Assembly (NCBI RefSeq): GCF_000243075.1
Contig: NC_016745.1
Location: forward strand, 3,241,001-3,305,000
Direction of reading: 5' to 3'
Origin: Oceanimonas sp. GK1
GTDB lineage: Bacteria; Pseudomonadota; Gammaproteobacteria; Enterobacterales; Aeromonadaceae
Length of the DNA stretch: 64,000 nt
Position numbers and translations under genes: made by a program. Below, piece by piece: positions 45,774-57,414 of this stretch (position 1 is its first letter; the number at the start of each line of letters is the position of its first letter). The notes below the pieces were generated by a model. It saw only the letters and a program-made list of their open reading frames with translations, was not told the DNA's origin and ran no database searches.

Positions 45774-48401
45774 TTACAGACGTTCGCTAAGCCAGGATGT
45801 GACCGAGTCCAACGCCGCCGGCAGCGCCGCCGGCTCGCTGCCGCCGGCCTGGGCCATGTCGGGGCGACCGCCCCCCTTGCCACCCACCTGCTGGGCGACC
45901 ATGTTGACCAGTTCACCGGCCTTGACCTTGCCGGTGAGATCCTTGGTGACACCGGCAATCAGGCTGACCTTATCGCCGCTGACGGTGCCCAGCACCACCA
46001 CGCCGGACTGCAGCTTGGACTTGAGATCGTCCAGGGTGCCGCGCAGGGATTTGGCATCCACCCCTTCCAGGTTGGCCACCAGCACCTTGTTGCCGTTGAT
46101 GTCACGCACCTGCTCCAGCAGAGAAGCGCTGGCCTGGGCCGCCAGCTTGCCCTTGAGCTGCTCGACTTCCTTCTCCAGCTGGCGACTGCGCTCCAGCATC
46201 TGACGCACCTTGGCCGACACCGAGAAGGTATCGCCCTTGACCAGGCTGGCGGCCTGGTCAATTTCGTGGTCGAGCTGGTGCAGGTAGGCCAGGGCCGCCT
46301 CGCCGGTCACCGCCTCGATACGGCGCACGCCGGCGGCGATGCCGCTTTCGGACAGGATCTTAAACAGGCCGATATCCCCGGTGCGGCTGACGTGGGTACC
46401 GCCACACAGCTCGGTGGACACCTCGCCCATGGCCACCACCCGGACTTCGTTTTCATCGTACTTTTCACCAAACAGGGCGGTGGCACCGGCCCGTTTGGCG
46501 CCTTCCAGATCCATCAGCTCGGTGGACACCGGCAGGTTGGCACGAATGTCCCGGTTGACCATGTCTTCCACTTCCCGCAGTTCCTGTGCGCTCATGGCTT
46601 CCAGGTGGGAGAAGTCAAAACGCAGCCGCTCCGGTTCGACCAGCGAGCCTTTCTGAGTGACGTGATCCCCCAGCAGCTTGCGCAGGCTGGCATGCAGCAG
46701 GTGGGTCACCGAGTGGTTGAGGGCGGTGGCCTGGCGACGGGCACCGTCGACCGCGGCAGCCACTTCCTCGCCCACTTCCAGGGTGCCCAGCTCCAGGTAG
46801 CCCAGGTGCAGAATGCCGCTGCCGGCCTTTTGGGTGTCTTTCACCACGAACAGGCCGTCATCCATGCGGATCACGCCGGCATCCCCCACCTGGCCGCCGG
46901 ACTCGGCATAGAAGGGCGTGGTGTCGAGCACCACGGCGCCCTCTTCACCGGCGATCAGCGCCGGTACCGGTTCGCCATTTTTGAACAGGCCGGTCACCTT
47001 GCCGGGCTGCGCCAGATGCTCGTAGCCGGTAAAGGCGGTTTCGCCGTCCACCTTGATGACCTTGGAGTAATCCACGCCGAAGTTGGAGGCTTCCTTGGCC
47101 CGTTCCCGCTGCTGCTGCATCAGGGTTTCAAAGCCGGCCTCGTCGATGCTGATATCCCGATCCCGCAGCACGTCGGCGGTCAGATCCGCCGGGAAGCCGT
47201 AGGTATCGTAAAGCTTGAACACCACCTCGCCGGGCAGTACCTTGCCCTCGCCCAACTCATTGATGGCGTCTTCCAGCAGTTGCAGCCCCCGGTCCAGGGT
47301 GCGGGCAAACTGCTCTTCTTCCAGCCGCAGCACCTTCTCGATGATCGGCCGCTGGGTGTTCAGCTCAGGGTAGGCCTCGCCCATCTGCTCGCACAGGGCT
47401 CCCACCAGGGTATGGAAGAAACTCTTGTCGGCGCCCAGCTTGCGGCCATGGCGCACGGCCCGGCGAATAATACGACGCAGTACATAGCCCCGGCCCTCAT
47501 TGGACGGCATGACGCCATCGGCAATCAGGAAGGAACAGGAACGAATGTGATCGGCGATCACCCGCAGGGATTTGTTGTCGAGATCCGTGGTGCCCACTGC
47601 CTCGGCGGCGGCCTTGATCAGCGCCTGAAACAGGTCGATTTCGTAGTTGGAGTGCACCCCCTGCAAAATGGTGGCGATGCGCTCCAGGCCCATGCCGGTG
47701 TCCACCGAGGGCTTGGGCAGTGGCTCCATGGTGCCGTCGGCGTGACGGTTGAACTGCATGAACACCAGGTTCCAGATTTCAATGTAGCGGTCACCGTCTT
47801 CTTCCGGGCTGCCGGGAGGACCGCCCCAGATGTGTTCGCCGTGATCGTAGAAGATCTCGGTACAGGGGCCGCAGGGGCCGGTGTCACCCATGGTCCAGAA
47901 GTTGTCGGACGCATACTGGGCGCCCTTGTTGTCGCCGATGCGCACGATGCGATCCACCGGTACGCCGATTTCCTGGGACCAGATGCCAAAGGCCTCGTCA
48001 TCGGTCTCATACACGGTGACCCACAGCTTGTCTTTGGGCAGCTTGACCACTTCGGTCAGGAATTCCCAGGCGAAGCGAATGGCATCCTGCTTGAAATAGT
48101 CACCAAAGCTGAAGTTGCCCAGCATCTCAAAGAAGGTGTGGTGACGGGCGGTGTAACCCACGTTTTCCAGGTCGTTGTGCTTGCCGCCGGCACGCACGCA
48201 ACGCTGGGAGCTGACGGCCCGGTTGTAGGCCCGCTGCTCCAGGCCCAGGAACAGATCCTTGAACTGGTTCATGCCGGCATTGGTGAACAGCAGGGTCGGG
48301 TCGTTGTGAGGCACCAGCGAGCTGGACGCCACCACCTGGTGTCCCTGCTGGCGGAAATACTCGAGAAACGCGTTGCGTAACTCAGACGTGGTCATTCGCA
48401 T
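45774..48401 (-). CDS. alaS: Alanyl-tRNA synthetase
   Basis: 875-residue class II synthetase. N-terminal catalytic core ([34 protein letters not shown]), the editing domain with zinc-type HSVTHLLH and the CGGTHV motif, and the C-terminal C-Ala domain ending [11 protein letters not shown]. Start at 48401 ([10 protein letters not shown]) has AGGA 6 bases upstream; the ATG two codons later is possible. Upstream of csrA as in E. coli. Confidence 0.97.
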   Translation of the reverse strand: MRMTTSELRNAFLEYFRQQGHQVVASSSLVPHNDPTLLFTNAGMNQFKDLFLGLEQRAYNRAVSSQRCVRAGGKHNDLENVGYTARHHTFFEMLGNFSFGDYFKQDAIRFAWEFLTEVVKLPKDKLWVTVYETDDEAFGIWSQEIGVPVDRIVRIGDNKGAQYASDNFWTMGDTGPCGPCTEIFYDHGEHIWGGPPGSPEEDGDRYIEIWNLVFMQFNRHADGTMEPLPKPSVDTGMGLERIATILQGVHSNYEIDLFQALIKAAAEAVGTTDLDNKSLRVIADHIRSCSFLIADGVMPSNEGRGYVLRRIIRRAVRHGRKLGADKSFFHTLVGALCEQMGEAYPELNTQRPIIEKVLRLEEEQFARTLDRGLQLLEDAINELGEGKVLPGEVVFKLYDTYGFPADLTADVLRDRDISIDEAGFETLMQQQRERAKEASNFGVDYSKVIKVDGETAFTGYEHLAQPGKVTGLFKNGEPVPALIAGEEGAVVLDTTPFYAESGGQVGDAGVIRMDDGLFVVKDTQKAGSGILHLGYLELGTLEVGEEVAAAVDGARRQATALNHSVTHLLHASLRKLLGDHVTQKGSLVEPERLRFDFSHLEAMSAQELREVEDMVNRDIRANLPVSTELMDLEGAKRAGATALFGEKYDENEVRVVAMGEVSTELCGGTHVSRTGDIGLFKILSESGIAAGVRRIEAVTGEAALAYLHQLDHEIDQAASLVKGDTFSVSAKVRQMLERSRQLEKEVEQLKGKLAAQASASLLEQVRDINGNKVLVANLEGVDAKSLRGTLDDLKSKLQSGVVVLGTVSGDKVSLIAGVTKDLTGKVKAGELVNMVAQQVGGKGGGRPDMAQAGGSEPAALPAALDSVTSWLSERL

Positions 48402-48503
48402 GGAAAATCCTGTTGATTGCTTGGTAGGCGGTTACTCCCATAATTTAAAAGGAATGGGGAGCAATGTAAAACGCGCCATCAGGGCGATGGCCGTGGAAAG
48501 GCG

Positions 48504-48968
48504 CTATTCGTCACCGCTTTCCAGGGCGTAACGGATATGAGCCGGGCCAAAGCCCCTCGCCTGCAGGTAACGCATGCGCCGGGCCCGCTCCTTGAAATCG
48601 GTGATGGGCGCGTCGCCAAAGCGACCGCGGTGGCACTCCCGAGCCAGCTCGAACCAGTCGGGGTCTTGCTCTTCCAGGGCTGTGGCTATCTCGTCCGGGC
48701 GCACCCCCTTGCGCTGCAGCTCGGCGCGAATGCGCAGGGGGCCATGCTTTTTATACAGATGCTGTCGCACCTGAGTATGGGCAAAGCGCGCGTCCTGCAG
48801 CCATTGCTGCTGCTCCAGCCGATCCAGGGTGCGTGTGATTTCCTCTTCCCCAAACTGGCGCTGGCGCAGCTTTTGCTCCAGCTCCCGCCGGCTGTGATCC
48901 CGGCGCGACAGCAGCCGCAGGGCGCAGTCCCACACCGGCTGATCCGGATTTGCTGACTCAAACAACAT
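48504..48968 (-). CDS. recX: RecA regulator RecX
   Basis: 154-residue helical-repeat protein that binds and limits RecA filaments. The repeats begin DCALRLLSRRDHSRRELEQK and include RIRAELQRKGVRPDEIATAL. Length is typical. It lies 63 bp downstream of recA, beyond a hairpin that would allow limited read-through, as known for recA-recX in E. coli. Confidence 0.92.
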   Translation of the reverse strand: MLFESANPDQPVWDCALRLLSRRDHSRRELEQKLRQRQFGEEEITRTLDRLEQQQWLQDARFAHTQVRQHLYKKHGPLRIRAELQRKGVRPDEIATALEEQDPDWFELARECHRGRFGDAPITDFKERARRMRYLQARGFGPAHIRYALESGDE

Positions 48969-49005
48969 GGGGATGCCTCAAAAAACGGTCTACCTCAAAA
49001 CACAA

Positions 49006-49026
49006 AGGCCGGGCATTGCCCGGCCT
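49006..49026 (-). terminator. Attenuating terminator between recA and recX
   Basis: Minus strand AGGCCGGGC-AAT-GCCCGGCCT followed by TTGTGTTTTG. Stem of 9 bp just past the recA stop; the interrupted T-tract suggests partial termination before recX. Confidence 0.8.
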
Positions 49027-49031
49027 GTTCA

Positions 49032-50102
49032 TCAGAATTCGTTGTTGCCATCCGGGCCGTCCAGCTCGGTGACCGCCTCGCCCTTGACGTCGCCTTCATC
49101 CTTGGTCGCCCCCGGCGCCAGCAGCAGCATCTGACGCAGTTGCTGTTCAATTTCGTCGGAGATGTTCTTGTGCTCCAGCAGGTATTTGATGGAGTTGGCC
49201 TTGCCCTGGCCAATCTTGTCGCCCTTGTAGCTGTACCAGGCACCGGCCTTTTCGATAAGCTTGTGCTTCACGCCCAGCTCAATCAGCTCGCCTTCCTTGG
49301 AAATGCCCGCGCCATACATGATCTGGAACTCAGCCTGCTTGAACGGCGGCGCTACCTTGTTCTTCACCACCTTGACCCGGGTTTCGTTACCCACCACCTC
49401 ATCGCCTTCCTTGATGGAGCCGATACGGCGAATGTCGAGGCGCACGGAGGCGTAGAACTTGAGGGCATTACCGCCGGTGGTGGTTTCCGGGCTGCCGAAC
49501 ATGACGCCGATCTTCATGCGGATCTGGTTGATGAAGATACACAGGCAGTTGGCACTCTTGATGTTGGCGGTCAGCTTGCGCAGCGCCTGGGACATCAGGC
49601 GGGCCTGCAGGCCAACATGGGAATCCCCCATTTCACCTTCAATTTCGGCACGGGGCGTCAGCGCCGCCACCGAGTCGACGATAATCACGTCTACCGCGCC
49701 GGAACGCACCAGCATGTCGCAGATTTCCAGCGCCTGCTCACCGGTATCGGGCTGGGATACCAGCAGATCGTCCACGTTCACGCCCAGCTTGCCGGCGTAG
49801 ACCGGATCCAGCGCGTGTTCGGCATCGACAAAGGCACACACCTTGCCGGCGCGTTGCGCCTCGGCGATCACCTGCAGGGTCAGGGTGGTTTTACCGGAGG
49901 ACTCGGGGCCGTAGATTTCTACGATACGGCCGGTAGGTAGGCCACCAATGCCCAGCGCAATGTCCAGAGACAGGGAGCCGGTGGAAATGGCTTCAACATT
50001 CAAAGCCTTGTTGTCGCCCAAACGCATGATGGAGCCCTTGCCAAACTGTTTTTCAATCTGGCCCAGGGCGGCGGCCAAGGCTTTTTCTTTGTTCTGATCC
50101 AT
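49032..50102 (-). CDS. recA: Recombinase RecA
   Basis: 356-residue recombinase. Walker [11 protein letters not shown], Walker [11 protein letters not shown] and the DNA-binding loop region ([19 protein letters not shown]) are present, with an acidic C-terminal tail. It promotes strand exchange and LexA cleavage. A LexA box lies 58 bp upstream of the start. Confidence 0.98.
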   Translation of the reverse strand: MDQNKEKALAAALGQIEKQFGKGSIMRLGDNKALNVEAISTGSLSLDIALGIGGLPTGRIVEIYGPESSGKTTLTLQVIAEAQRAGKVCAFVDAEHALDPVYAGKLGVNVDDLLVSQPDTGEQALEICDMLVRSGAVDVIIVDSVAALTPRAEIEGEMGDSHVGLQARLMSQALRKLTANIKSANCLCIFINQIRMKIGVMFGSPETTTGGNALKFYASVRLDIRRIGSIKEGDEVVGNETRVKVVKNKVAPPFKQAEFQIMYGAGISKEGELIELGVKHKLIEKAGAWYSYKGDKIGQGKANSIKYLLEHKNISDEIEQQLRQMLLLAPGATKDEGDVKGEAVTELDGPDGNNEF

Positions 50103-50159
50103 AAAGTGCTCCGCTGAAAATTGGCTGGTGCGTAATACGAGAAACTGAAGTTGAGTATA

Positions 50160-50175
50160 CTGTTTATTCGTACAG
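50160..50175. promoter_or_regulatory. LexA (SOS) box of recA
   Basis: CTG-TTTATTCGTA-CAG, within TACTGTTTATTCGTACAGTA: the perfect CTG-N10-CAG operator with extended symmetry TACTGT/ACAGTA. It lies 58 bp upstream of recA and its right end is only 2 bp from the pncC stop codon. Confidence 0.9.
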
Positions 50176-50177
50176 TA

Positions 50178-50684
50178 TCAAGTTGGGTTTTCATCGAGCA
50201 GGTCAAGGCAGGCCTGCAGCGCCTGCACAACGGTCTGCCGGCGCACTCCGGCCCGGTCGCCGTCAAGGCGCAGCAGCCGGCAGACCAGCCGGTCGGTCTT
50301 CGCCAGATAGCAGGCCAGCCAGACGGTGCCCACGGGTTTGTCCGGGCTGCCGCCACCGGGGCCGGCCACGCCGGTGACCGCCACGCCGAGGGCGCAGCCG
50401 GATGCGGTGCAGGCGCCACGCACCATGGCCTCGGCCACTTCCCGGCTGACCGCACCGTATTGCTCGATAAGGGCCTCGTCCACCCCCAGCATCTGGTGCT
50501 TGGCGGCATTGGAGTAGGTCACAAAGCCCCGGTCAAACCAGGCCGAGCTGCCGGCGATGTCGGTGATGGCGGCGGCAATGCCGCCCCCGGTGCAGGACTC
50601 GGCAGTGGTCATCATGATGCCCTCGGCCTGCAGCGCTTCGCCCAGTTGCCGCGCCAGTGTAATGGTGTCCATCGCCTGCCCCAT
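50178..50684 (-). CDS. pncC: Nicotinamide-nucleotide amidase (CinA C-terminal family)
   Basis: 168-residue stand-alone CinA-C protein that deamidates NMN in pyridine nucleotide recycling. Conserved [20 protein letters not shown] and [19 protein letters not shown]-type segment ([20 protein letters not shown]). Start at 50684 (MGQAMDTIT) or the ATG at 50672. Directly upstream of recA, as in E. coli (pncC-recA-recX-alaS). Diverges from mutS. Confidence 0.93.
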   Translation of the reverse strand: MGQAMDTITLARQLGEALQAEGIMMTTAESCTGGGIAAAITDIAGSSAWFDRGFVTYSNAAKHQMLGVDEALIEQYGAVSREVAEAMVRGACTASGCALGVAVTGVAGPGGGSPDKPVGTVWLACYLAKTDRLVCRLLRLDGDRAGVRRQTVVQALQACLDLLDENPT

Positions 50685-50788
50685 GTGCTCGTTTCAATAT
50701 GCTGGTATTATGCCGGGCTCGGCCCCAGGGTGCCAACACCATTGCTTACCACCTCGTAAAGACAACGACAAAAGGCATTGATTTCATT

Positions 50789-53365
50789 ATGAATCAGGAA
50801 AATTCCCCGCACACGCCCATGATGCAGCAATACCTGGCCCTGAAGGCCCAGCATCCGGACATTCTGCTGTTCTACCGCATGGGGGATTTTTACGAGCTGT
50901 TTTACGACGATGCCAAGAAGGCGTCACGGTTGCTGGACATTTCCCTGACCAAGCGCGGCAAGTCGGCGGGCACCGCCATTCCCATGGCCGGGGTGCCTTA
51001 CCACGCGGCGGAAAACTACCTGGCGCGGCTGGTGCAAATGGGGGAGTCGGTGGCCATTTGCGAGCAAATTGGCGATCCGGCCACCAGCAAGGGGCCGGTG
51101 GAGCGTCAGGTGGTGCGCATCGTGACCCCCGGTACCCTGTCCGATGAAGCCCTGCTCAATGAACGCCAGGACAATTGCCTGGCGGCGGTGTACCACGATG
51201 GCGAACGCTTCGGTTACGGCATTCTCGATGTCAGTACCGGCCGCTTTGTGATCAACCAGTTCGACAAGGAAGAAACCCTCACCGCCGAGCTGCAGCGCAC
51301 CCAGCCCGCCGAGCTGTTGTACCCGGAAGGCTTTGAGTGGTTTGGTCTTATCGAGCAGCGCAAGGGTCTGCGCCGCCGGCCCGAGTGGGAGTTTGATCTC
51401 GGCACCGCCCGTCACCTGCTGTGCCAGCAGTTCGGCACTCGGGATCTAGTGGGCTTTGGCGTTGAGCAGTCCACCACCGCCCTGTGCGCCGCCGGCTGCC
51501 TGCTGCAGTATGTGAAAGACACTCAGCGCACCGCCCTGCCCCATATCAACAGCGTGCGGCTGGAGCGGCGTCAGGACATGGTGATCATGGACGCCGCCAC
51601 CCGCCGCAATCTGGAGCTGACCCTGAACCTCTCGGGCACGGTGGAAAACACCCTGGCCGAGGTACTCGACCGCACTGCAACCCCCATGGGCAGCCGCTTG
51701 CTCAAGCGCTGGATCCATCAGCCCATCTGCAACCGCAATGAACTGGCCCAGCGCCAGGACATGATCGCCGCGCTGATGGCAGACGGCAGCCATGACGCGC
51801 TGCATCCGCTGCTGCGCCAGGTGGGCGATCTGGAGCGGGTGCTGGCACGGCTGGCGCTGCGTTCGGCCCGGCCCCGGGATCTGAGCCGGCTGCGCGCCGC
51901 CCTGCAGGCCCAGCCGGACATTCAGACGGTGCTGGCCGAGGCCGAGGCTGACTGCCTGGCACCACTGGCCCAACAGATCAGCACCTTTCCCGAGCTGGCG
52001 GAGCTGCTGGAAGTGGCGGTAGTGGATACACCGCCGGTGGTGATCCGCGACGGCGGCGTGATACGGGATGGCTACAATGCCGAGCTGGATGAATTGCGCG
52101 AGCTGGCCGCCGGTGCCCACCGCTACCTGGAAGAACTCGAAGCCCGGGAGCGGGTCGCCACCGGCATCAGCACCCTGAAAGTGGCCTACAACAAGGTGCA
52201 CGGCTTTTATATCGATGTCAGCCGGGCCAACGCCCACCTGGTGCCGCCGCACTATGTGCGCCGCCAGACCCTGAAAAACAATGAGCGCTACATCATTCCC
52301 GAACTGAAGGAATACGAAGACAAGGTACTCAATGCCCAGAGCAAGGGGCTGGCACTGGAAAAACGCCTGTATGAAGCGCTGCTCGACCGGCTGCTAGAGC
52401 ATCTTGCCCCCTTGCAGCAAAGCGCCGCGGCGCTGGCCAGCCTGGATGTGCTGGCCAACCTGGCAGAGCGGGCCGACAGCCTGAATTACTGCCGGCCCGA
52501 GCTGACCGACGACGAGGTGATCGACATCGAGGAAGGCCGTCACCCGGTGGTGGAGCAGGTGATGACGGATCCCTTTATCGCCAACCCGCTGGCGCTCTCC
52601 AATGAGCGTAAGATGCTGGTGATTACCGGCCCCAACATGGGCGGTAAATCCACCTATATGCGGCAAACGGCGCTGATCGTGCTGATGGCCTACATGGGCT
52701 CCTTTGTGCCCGCACAGCAGGCCCGCATCGGTCGAGTAGACCGCATCTTCACCCGCATCGGCGCCTCGGACGATCTGGCCTCGGGCCGCTCCACCTTTAT
52801 GGTGGAAATGACCGAAACTGCCAATATTCTCAACAACGCCAGCCGTCACAGCCTGGTCTTGATGGACGAAATCGGCCGCGGCACCAGCACTTACGACGGC
52901 CTGGCCCTGGCCTGGGCCTGTGCCGATGCCCTGGCCAACCGGCTGCACGCCTATACCCTGTTCGCCACTCACTACTTTGAGCTGACCGGGCTGGCGGCAC
53001 TGTGGCCGGCGGTGGCCAACGTACACCTGGACGCGGTAGAGCACGGCGACACCATCGCCTTCATGCACGCGGTGCAGGAAGGGGCCGCCAGCCGTTCCTA
53101 CGGCCTGCAGGTGGCGGCCCTGGCGGGAGTACCAAAGCCGGTGCTGAGCCTGGCCCGGCAGAAGCTTACCGAATTGGAAAGCGGCCGGGGGGCCCCGGCC
53201 GCGGAGCCGGCTCTCACCGAGCCTCAAGGGTCACTGCCGCTGTTTGAGGAGCCACTGGATGATCCGGCGTTGGCGTTACTGGATGAACTGGATCCGGACG
53301 AGATGACGCCACGGCAGGCGCTGGAGCAGCTGTACCGGCTGAAGCAAGCCAGAAAAGACAGCTGA
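50789..53365 (+). CDS. mutS: DNA mismatch repair protein MutS
   Basis: 858-residue mismatch sensor. The mismatch-binding [13 protein letters not shown] motif is near the N-terminus; the ATPase has Walker [14 protein letters not shown] and the ABC-type [11 protein letters not shown]. The start at 50789 ([15 protein letters not shown]) fits the family; a longer frame to 50699 is not conserved. It diverges from pncC and converges on rpoS. Dam, needed for strand choice in GATC-directed repair, is also in the window. Confidence 0.96.
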   Translation: MNQENSPHTPMMQQYLALKAQHPDILLFYRMGDFYELFYDDAKKASRLLDISLTKRGKSAGTAIPMAGVPYHAAENYLARLVQMGESVAICEQIGDPATSKGPVERQVVRIVTPGTLSDEALLNERQDNCLAAVYHDGERFGYGILDVSTGRFVINQFDKEETLTAELQRTQPAELLYPEGFEWFGLIEQRKGLRRRPEWEFDLGTARHLLCQQFGTRDLVGFGVEQSTTALCAAGCLLQYVKDTQRTALPHINSVRLERRQDMVIMDAATRRNLELTLNLSGTVENTLAEVLDRTATPMGSRLLKRWIHQPICNRNELAQRQDMIAALMADGSHDALHPLLRQVGDLERVLARLALRSARPRDLSRLRAALQAQPDIQTVLAEAEADCLAPLAQQISTFPELAELLEVAVVDTPPVVIRDGGVIRDGYNAELDELRELAAGAHRYLEELEARERVATGISTLKVAYNKVHGFYIDVSRANAHLVPPHYVRRQTLKNNERYIIPELKEYEDKVLNAQSKGLALEKRLYEALLDRLLEHLAPLQQSAAALASLDVLANLAERADSLNYCRPELTDDEVIDIEEGRHPVVEQVMTDPFIANPLALSNERKMLVITGPNMGGKSTYMRQTALIVLMAYMGSFVPAQQARIGRVDRIFTRIGASDDLASGRSTFMVEMTETANILNNASRHSLVLMDEIGRGTSTYDGLALAWACADALANRLHAYTLFATHYFELTGLAALWPAVANVHLDAVEHGDTIAFMHAVQEGAASRSYGLQVAALAGVPKPVLSLARQKLTELESGRGAPAAEPALTEPQGSLPLFEEPLDDPALALLDELDPDEMTPRQALEQLYRLKQARKDS

Positions 53366-53383
53366 AAGCTGGAAACTGGAAGT

Positions 53384-53461
53384 AACCCCCTCCCTCCCTC
53401 CCCTTATCAAGGGGGGGGAGTTAAAGCAATGTACTCCTGCTTGTTTAAGAGGGAGGGGTTA
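53384..53461. terminator. Convergent mutS/rpoS terminator region
   Basis: The gap between the convergent genes has polypyrimidine AACCCCCTCCCTCCCTC (from 53384) and a complementary GAGGGAGGGGTT (53449-53460), with a second internal G8 run. These can pair into a long hairpin. No other content seen. Confidence 0.55.
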
Positions 53462-53467
53462 TTAGCG

Positions 53468-54448
53468 TTACTCGCTGTGGAACAGGGTATCGATATTAAG
53501 GCCCTGCTGGGTGAGGATTTCCTTCAGCCGGCGCAGGGCTTCCACCTGGATCTGGCGCACCCGCTCCCGGGTCAGGCCGATTTCCCGGCCCACGTCTTCC
53601 AGGGTGGAAGCCTCATAACCCAGCAGCCCAAAACGCCGCGCCAGCACTTCCCGCTGCTTGGGGTTCAGCTCTTCCAACCAGCGCACCAGGCTCAGGTGCA
53701 TGTCGTCGTCCTGGGTCTCGGCTTCCGGATCCTTGTCGTTTTCATCGGCCAGCACATCGAGCAGCGCCTTGTCGCCGTCACCGCCGATGGGGGTATCGAC
53801 AGAGCTGATTTTTTCGTTCAGCTTGAGCATCCGCGACACGTCTTCCACCGGCTTGTCGAGCGCGTCGGCAATCTCGTCGGCCGTGGGCTCGTGGTCCAGC
53901 CGATGGGCCAGCTCCCGGGCGGTGCGCAGGTAGACATTGAGCTCCTTGACCACATGAATAGGCAGACGAATGGTACGGGTCTGGTTCATGATGGCCCGCT
54001 CTATGGTCTGGCGAATCCACCAGGTTGCATAGGTGGAGAAGCGGAAGCCCCGCTCGGGATCGAATTTCTCCACGGCGCGGATCAGGCCCAGGTTGCCTTC
54101 TTCGATAAGATCCAGCAGAGCCAGGCCCCGGTTGTTGTAACGGCGGGATATTTTAACCACCAGCCGCAGGTTGGACTCGATCATCCGTTTGCGGGCGGCA
54201 AGGTCGCCCCGCAGGGCGCGACGGGCGTAATGGACTTCTTCTTCGGCAGTCAGCAGTGGAGAAAAACCGATTTCCCCCAGATACAACTGGGTCACATCCA
54301 GGCTGCGCTGGCTGGGCGCACTGAGCACTTCCTCTTCCTGAGCGTCCAGCTCGGCGTCCTGAATCTCCTGTTCGGCGGGCTCAACCTCCGTGTTATTGAT
54401 GGTGTTCGTTTCTGCGTCGTCGTGGATGTTATGTTTTTTCTGGCTCAT
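53468..54448 (-). CDS. rpoS: RNA polymerase sigma factor RpoS (sigma-38)
   Basis: 326-residue stationary-phase/general stress sigma factor. Region 2 ([37 protein letters not shown]) and region 4 ([20 protein letters not shown] with the [22 protein letters not shown]) are clear. An acidic N-terminus of about 50 residues is typical. Downstream of nlpD, within which the main rpoS promoter lies in E. coli. Confidence 0.96.
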   Translation of the reverse strand: MSQKKHNIHDDAETNTINNTEVEPAEQEIQDAELDAQEEEVLSAPSQRSLDVTQLYLGEIGFSPLLTAEEEVHYARRALRGDLAARKRMIESNLRLVVKISRRYNNRGLALLDLIEEGNLGLIRAVEKFDPERGFRFSTYATWWIRQTIERAIMNQTRTIRLPIHVVKELNVYLRTARELAHRLDHEPTADEIADALDKPVEDVSRMLKLNEKISSVDTPIGGDGDKALLDVLADENDKDPEAETQDDDMHLSLVRWLEELNPKQREVLARRFGLLGYEASTLEDVGREIGLTRERVRQIQVEALRRLKEILTQQGLNIDTLFHSE

Positions 54449-54490
54449 GGCAGTTCTCCCTCAATCCGGGTACTACCTGTTTCCCGGTCA

Positions 54491-55456
54491 CTATCGCTTG
54501 GGCAGATATTTTCTCGGATCAACCGACTTGCCCTGATGCCGGATTTCGAAATGCAACCGGACATCATCAGCATCGCTGCTTCCCATATCCGCTATGTGCT
54601 GCCCGCCCTGCACCGTGTCCTGCTCCTTGACCCGCAGTACCTCGTTATGGGCATAGGCCGACAAGTAATCATCGTTGTGCTTGATGATGATCAGATTGCC
54701 GTAACCACGTAGCGCATTCCCTGCATAAACTACCTTGCCTGCTGCGGCGGACTGAACGGCCTGCCCCCTGCTGCCACCAATGTCGATGCCCTTGTTGCCG
54801 GTTTCCGACAGTGAAAAGCCCGAAATCACCGGCCCCTTGACGGGCCATTGCCACACAATGGCAGCATTGACGGCAGTGCTTTTTTGTACTCCGGATCCAG
54901 CGTATGCCTTTCCCTTGGCCGGTGCAAGAGGCTTGGATGATTTTGCAGCAACCGCAGTGGAAGGCCGGGAGGGAACCGATAATGGCGGGGCCTTTTGCGT
55001 GTGTTCGGGGCCGCTAACCCCATGCAGCGCCAGCGGCTGCCCCACGTAAATGCGGTAGGGCGGGCGCAGGCCGTTGAGGCTGGCGAGATCCGCCACCGAA
55101 TGGTTGGTTCGCCGGGCAATGCCGCTCAGGGTATCGCCCCGGCGCACCCGATACAGCAGCTGTTTGCGGCCGGGCACATCCAGCCGCAGCGTCTGACCGG
55201 GATAGATGCGGTAAGGCGGACGCAGGCCGTTGTGGCGGGCCAGAGTGGCCACGTCGGTGCCGGCTTGCCAGGCAATGGAATAGAGGGTATCTCCCCGGAC
55301 CACCACATACTGGCGGCCATGGGCCTGAATCTGCCCCTGGGCATGCACGCCGGCCCCTCTTACCGGGGCCGGCCGGGGCGCGGAGCAGGCCGACAGCAGC
55401 AACACCAGCGCAAGGCCGATGCTCACCGCGTTGCCAATCCCGCGCCCGCGCGTCAT
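54491..55456 (-). CDS. nlpD: NlpD-like murein hydrolase activator with two LysM domains
   Basis: 321-residue lipoprotein (signal with lipobox LSAC, Cys24). Two LysM domains (about 45-90 and 92-136; both end GLRPPYRIYxGQxL) instead of the usual one are followed by a proline/serine/alanine linker and a C-terminal LytM (M23) domain. The first zinc histidine of LytM is replaced (NKGIDIGG), so it should be non-catalytic and act as an activator of the amidase AmiC. Start overlaps the yqaA stop by 1 bp; a longer frame to 55720 is spurious. Upstream of rpoS. Confidence 0.92.
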   Translation of the reverse strand: MTRGRGIGNAVSIGLALVLLLSACSAPRPAPVRGAGVHAQGQIQAHGRQYVVVRGDTLYSIAWQAGTDVATLARHNGLRPPYRIYPGQTLRLDVPGRKQLLYRVRRGDTLSGIARRTNHSVADLASLNGLRPPYRIYVGQPLALHGVSGPEHTQKAPPLSVPSRPSTAVAAKSSKPLAPAKGKAYAGSGVQKSTAVNAAIVWQWPVKGPVISGFSLSETGNKGIDIGGSRGQAVQSAAAGKVVYAGNALRGYGNLIIIKHNDDYLSAYAHNEVLRVKEQDTVQGGQHIADMGSSDADDVRLHFEIRHQGKSVDPRKYLPKR

Positions 55457-56037
55457 CAGTTTCTCAGCAACAGGTAGGCCAGTACCGCCGCCGCCACGCA
55501 CAGCCAGCCCAGCAGATCGATGTAGCGAATGAGCTTGCGCTCCATTTTCACGCCACCCCATACCATCAGCCCGGACACCAGGAAGAAGCGCAGGCCGCGG
55601 CCAACCAGGGAAATCAGCAAAAACGGCATAAACGCCATCTGCAGCAGGCCGGCAGTCACGGTAAACACCTTGTAGGGAACGGGCGTAAAACTGGCAATAA
55701 AGATCACCCACACGCCCCATTCATCAAACCACTGGCGGGCCACTTCTATCTTGCCCTGATAGCCCATGGCGGTAATAAAGGGCTCCACCAGCGGCTCCCA
55801 CATGGCATAGCCCAGCAGGTAGCCAAAGGCCGCCCCCAGTACCGAAAACACCGTCGCCAGGGTGGCATAATTCCAGGCCCGCTCGGGCTTGGCCAGGGCC
55901 ATGGGTGCCAGCATCACATCCACCGGCACCGGCCAGAAAATGGACTCAACAAAACTGTTCATGGACAGATAAACCGGTGCGTGACGGTGGACCGCCCACA
56001 TCATGACCAGCCGGTACATACGGGAAAACAACTTCAC
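55456..56037 (-). CDS. YqaA-like DedA/SNARE-associated membrane protein
   Basis: 193-residue polytopic inner-membrane protein (VTT/DedA-like fold). Conserved segments are [20 protein letters not shown] at the N-terminus and [18 protein letters not shown] in the middle. E. coli homologue YqaA; function in the family is likely lipid or envelope related. 1-bp overlap with nlpD and 4-bp overlap with pcm. Confidence 0.9.
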   Translation of the reverse strand: MKLFSRMYRLVMMWAVHRHAPVYLSMNSFVESIFWPVPVDVMLAPMALAKPERAWNYATLATVFSVLGAAFGYLLGYAMWEPLVEPFITAMGYQGKIEVARQWFDEWGVWVIFIASFTPVPYKVFTVTAGLLQMAFMPFLLISLVGRGLRFFLVSGLMVWGGVKMERKLIRYIDLLGWLCVAAAVLAYLLLRN

Positions 56038-56678
56038 TCAAGATCACCCTGAATCAAAGGAACAAACCGCACCGCCTCAAGCTCGGTGCGCATAAACTCA
56101 TCTCCCTGGCGCCGGTACAGCCACAGGGTCTGGTGCATTCCCCCCACCGGAATCACCATACGGCCGCCATCCATCAGCTGCTCCAGCAGCGCCGTGGGCG
56201 TGGAGCTGGCCGCTGCCGTAACCAGAATGGCATCAAAGGGGGCCTTGCTGGCCCAGCCCTGCCAGCCGTCGCCGTGCTTGGTCGACACATTGTGCAGATC
56301 CAGCCGTTGCAGCCGGCGCCGGGCCTGGTACTGCAGGCGCTTGATACGCTCTATGGTGTACACCTGCTCCACCAGCTGGGCCAGCACCGCGGTCTGAAAC
56401 CCGGAGCCGGTGCCCACCTCCAGCACCCGGCGCGGGGCCGGCCCCTGCAACAGGACTTCGGTCATGCGCGCCACTATATAGGGCTGGGAAATGGTCTGGC
56501 CAAAACCAATAGGCAGGGCCCGGTTGTCCCAGGCCTGGTGAGCCATGGCCTCATCCACAAATTCGTGCCGCGGCAAACCGGTAATGGCCCGCAGTACCCG
56601 CTCGTTACCAATGCCCTGCTGCTTCAGCAGGCGATAAAGCTGCTCTCCCGCTAACGTGCGCACATCCTTACTCCACAT
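56034..56678 (-). CDS. pcm: Protein-L-isoaspartate O-methyltransferase
   Basis: 214-residue SAM-dependent enzyme that starts repair of isoaspartyl residues in aged proteins. The SAM motif [18 protein letters not shown] is clear, with the family-specific [14 protein letters not shown]. It overlaps surE by 11 bp upstream and yqaA by 4 bp downstream. Confidence 0.95.
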   Translation of the reverse strand: MWSKDVRTLAGEQLYRLLKQQGIGNERVLRAITGLPRHEFVDEAMAHQAWDNRALPIGFGQTISQPYIVARMTEVLLQGPAPRRVLEVGTGSGFQTAVLAQLVEQVYTIERIKRLQYQARRRLQRLDLHNVSTKHGDGWQGWASKAPFDAILVTAAASSTPTALLEQLMDGGRMVIPVGGMHQTLWLYRRQGDEFMRTELEAVRFVPLIQGDLE

Positions 56679-57414
56679 CCTTAATCCAGCGGGACAGGGC
56701 CGCCATCTGATCGTATGCCGTCAGATCGATGGTCAGCGGGGTAATGGACACAAAGCCCCGCTCCACCGCGTCAAAGTCGGTGCCTTCCCCCGCATCCTGA
56801 ATGGCGCCGGGAGGACCTATCCAGTAAATGGGACGACCACGGGGATCATATTCCTTGAGCACCGCCTCGGAACGATGGCGATTGCCCAGGCGGGTCACTT
56901 TGATACCCTGAATTTCCGCCAGGGGCAAGTCGGGCACGTTCACGTTCAGGATCTGGTTGGAGTACAGCGGCGCCCGCAGTAACCCCTGCACCAGCATGCA
57001 GGCAAAGTGGGCGGCGGTCTCGAAATGACGCTCGCCGCACAGGGATACGGCCAGGGCCGGCAACCCCAGGTGCCGGCCTTCGGTGGCCGCCGCCACCGTG
57101 CCGGAGTAGAGCACGTCATCGCCCAGATTGGCGCCGTGGTTAATGCCCGCCACCACCAGATCCGGATCCGGATCCAGCAGGTGGTTTACCGCCCAGTGCA
57201 CGCAGTCGGTGGGGGTGCCCTTGACCGAATAAAAGCCGCTGGCATCCATTTTGTCGGCGCGCAGCGGCACCTCCAGCGTCAAGGAATGACTGGCACCGCT
57301 GCGATTGCGATCCGGCGCCACCGTCACCACCTCGGCAAATTCCGACAGGGCGCGGCTCAGGGTGCGAATACCGAGGGCGTTCACGCCGTCGTCGTTACTC
57401 ACCAGTATTTTCAT
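56668..57414 (-). CDS. surE: 5'/3'-nucleotidase SurE
   Basis: 248-residue metal-dependent survival protein, a 5'/3'-nucleotidase and exopolyphosphatase. The N-terminal [16 protein letters not shown] carries the metal-binding Asp pair, and [20 protein letters not shown] is the second family motif. Start at 57414 by homology; the frame extends to 57459. It begins inside truD (20-bp overlap). Confidence 0.96.
   Translation of the reverse strand: MKILVSNDDGVNALGIRTLSRALSEFAEVVTVAPDRNRSGASHSLTLEVPLRADKMDASGFYSVKGTPTDCVHWAVNHLLDPDPDLVVAGINHGANLGDDVLYSGTVAAATEGRHLGLPALAVSLCGERHFETAAHFACMLVQGLLRAPLYSNQILNVNVPDLPLAEIQGIKVTRLGNRHRSEAVLKEYDPRGRPIYWIGPPGAIQDAGEGTDFDAVERGFVSITPLTIDLTAYDQMAALSRWIKDVE

Noticed and set aside
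53384-53461. G/C runs between mutS and rpoS as a possible regulatory RNA
   Set aside because: The paired CCCTCCC/GGGAGGG runs between convergent genes are more simply a terminator; no promoter is visible.
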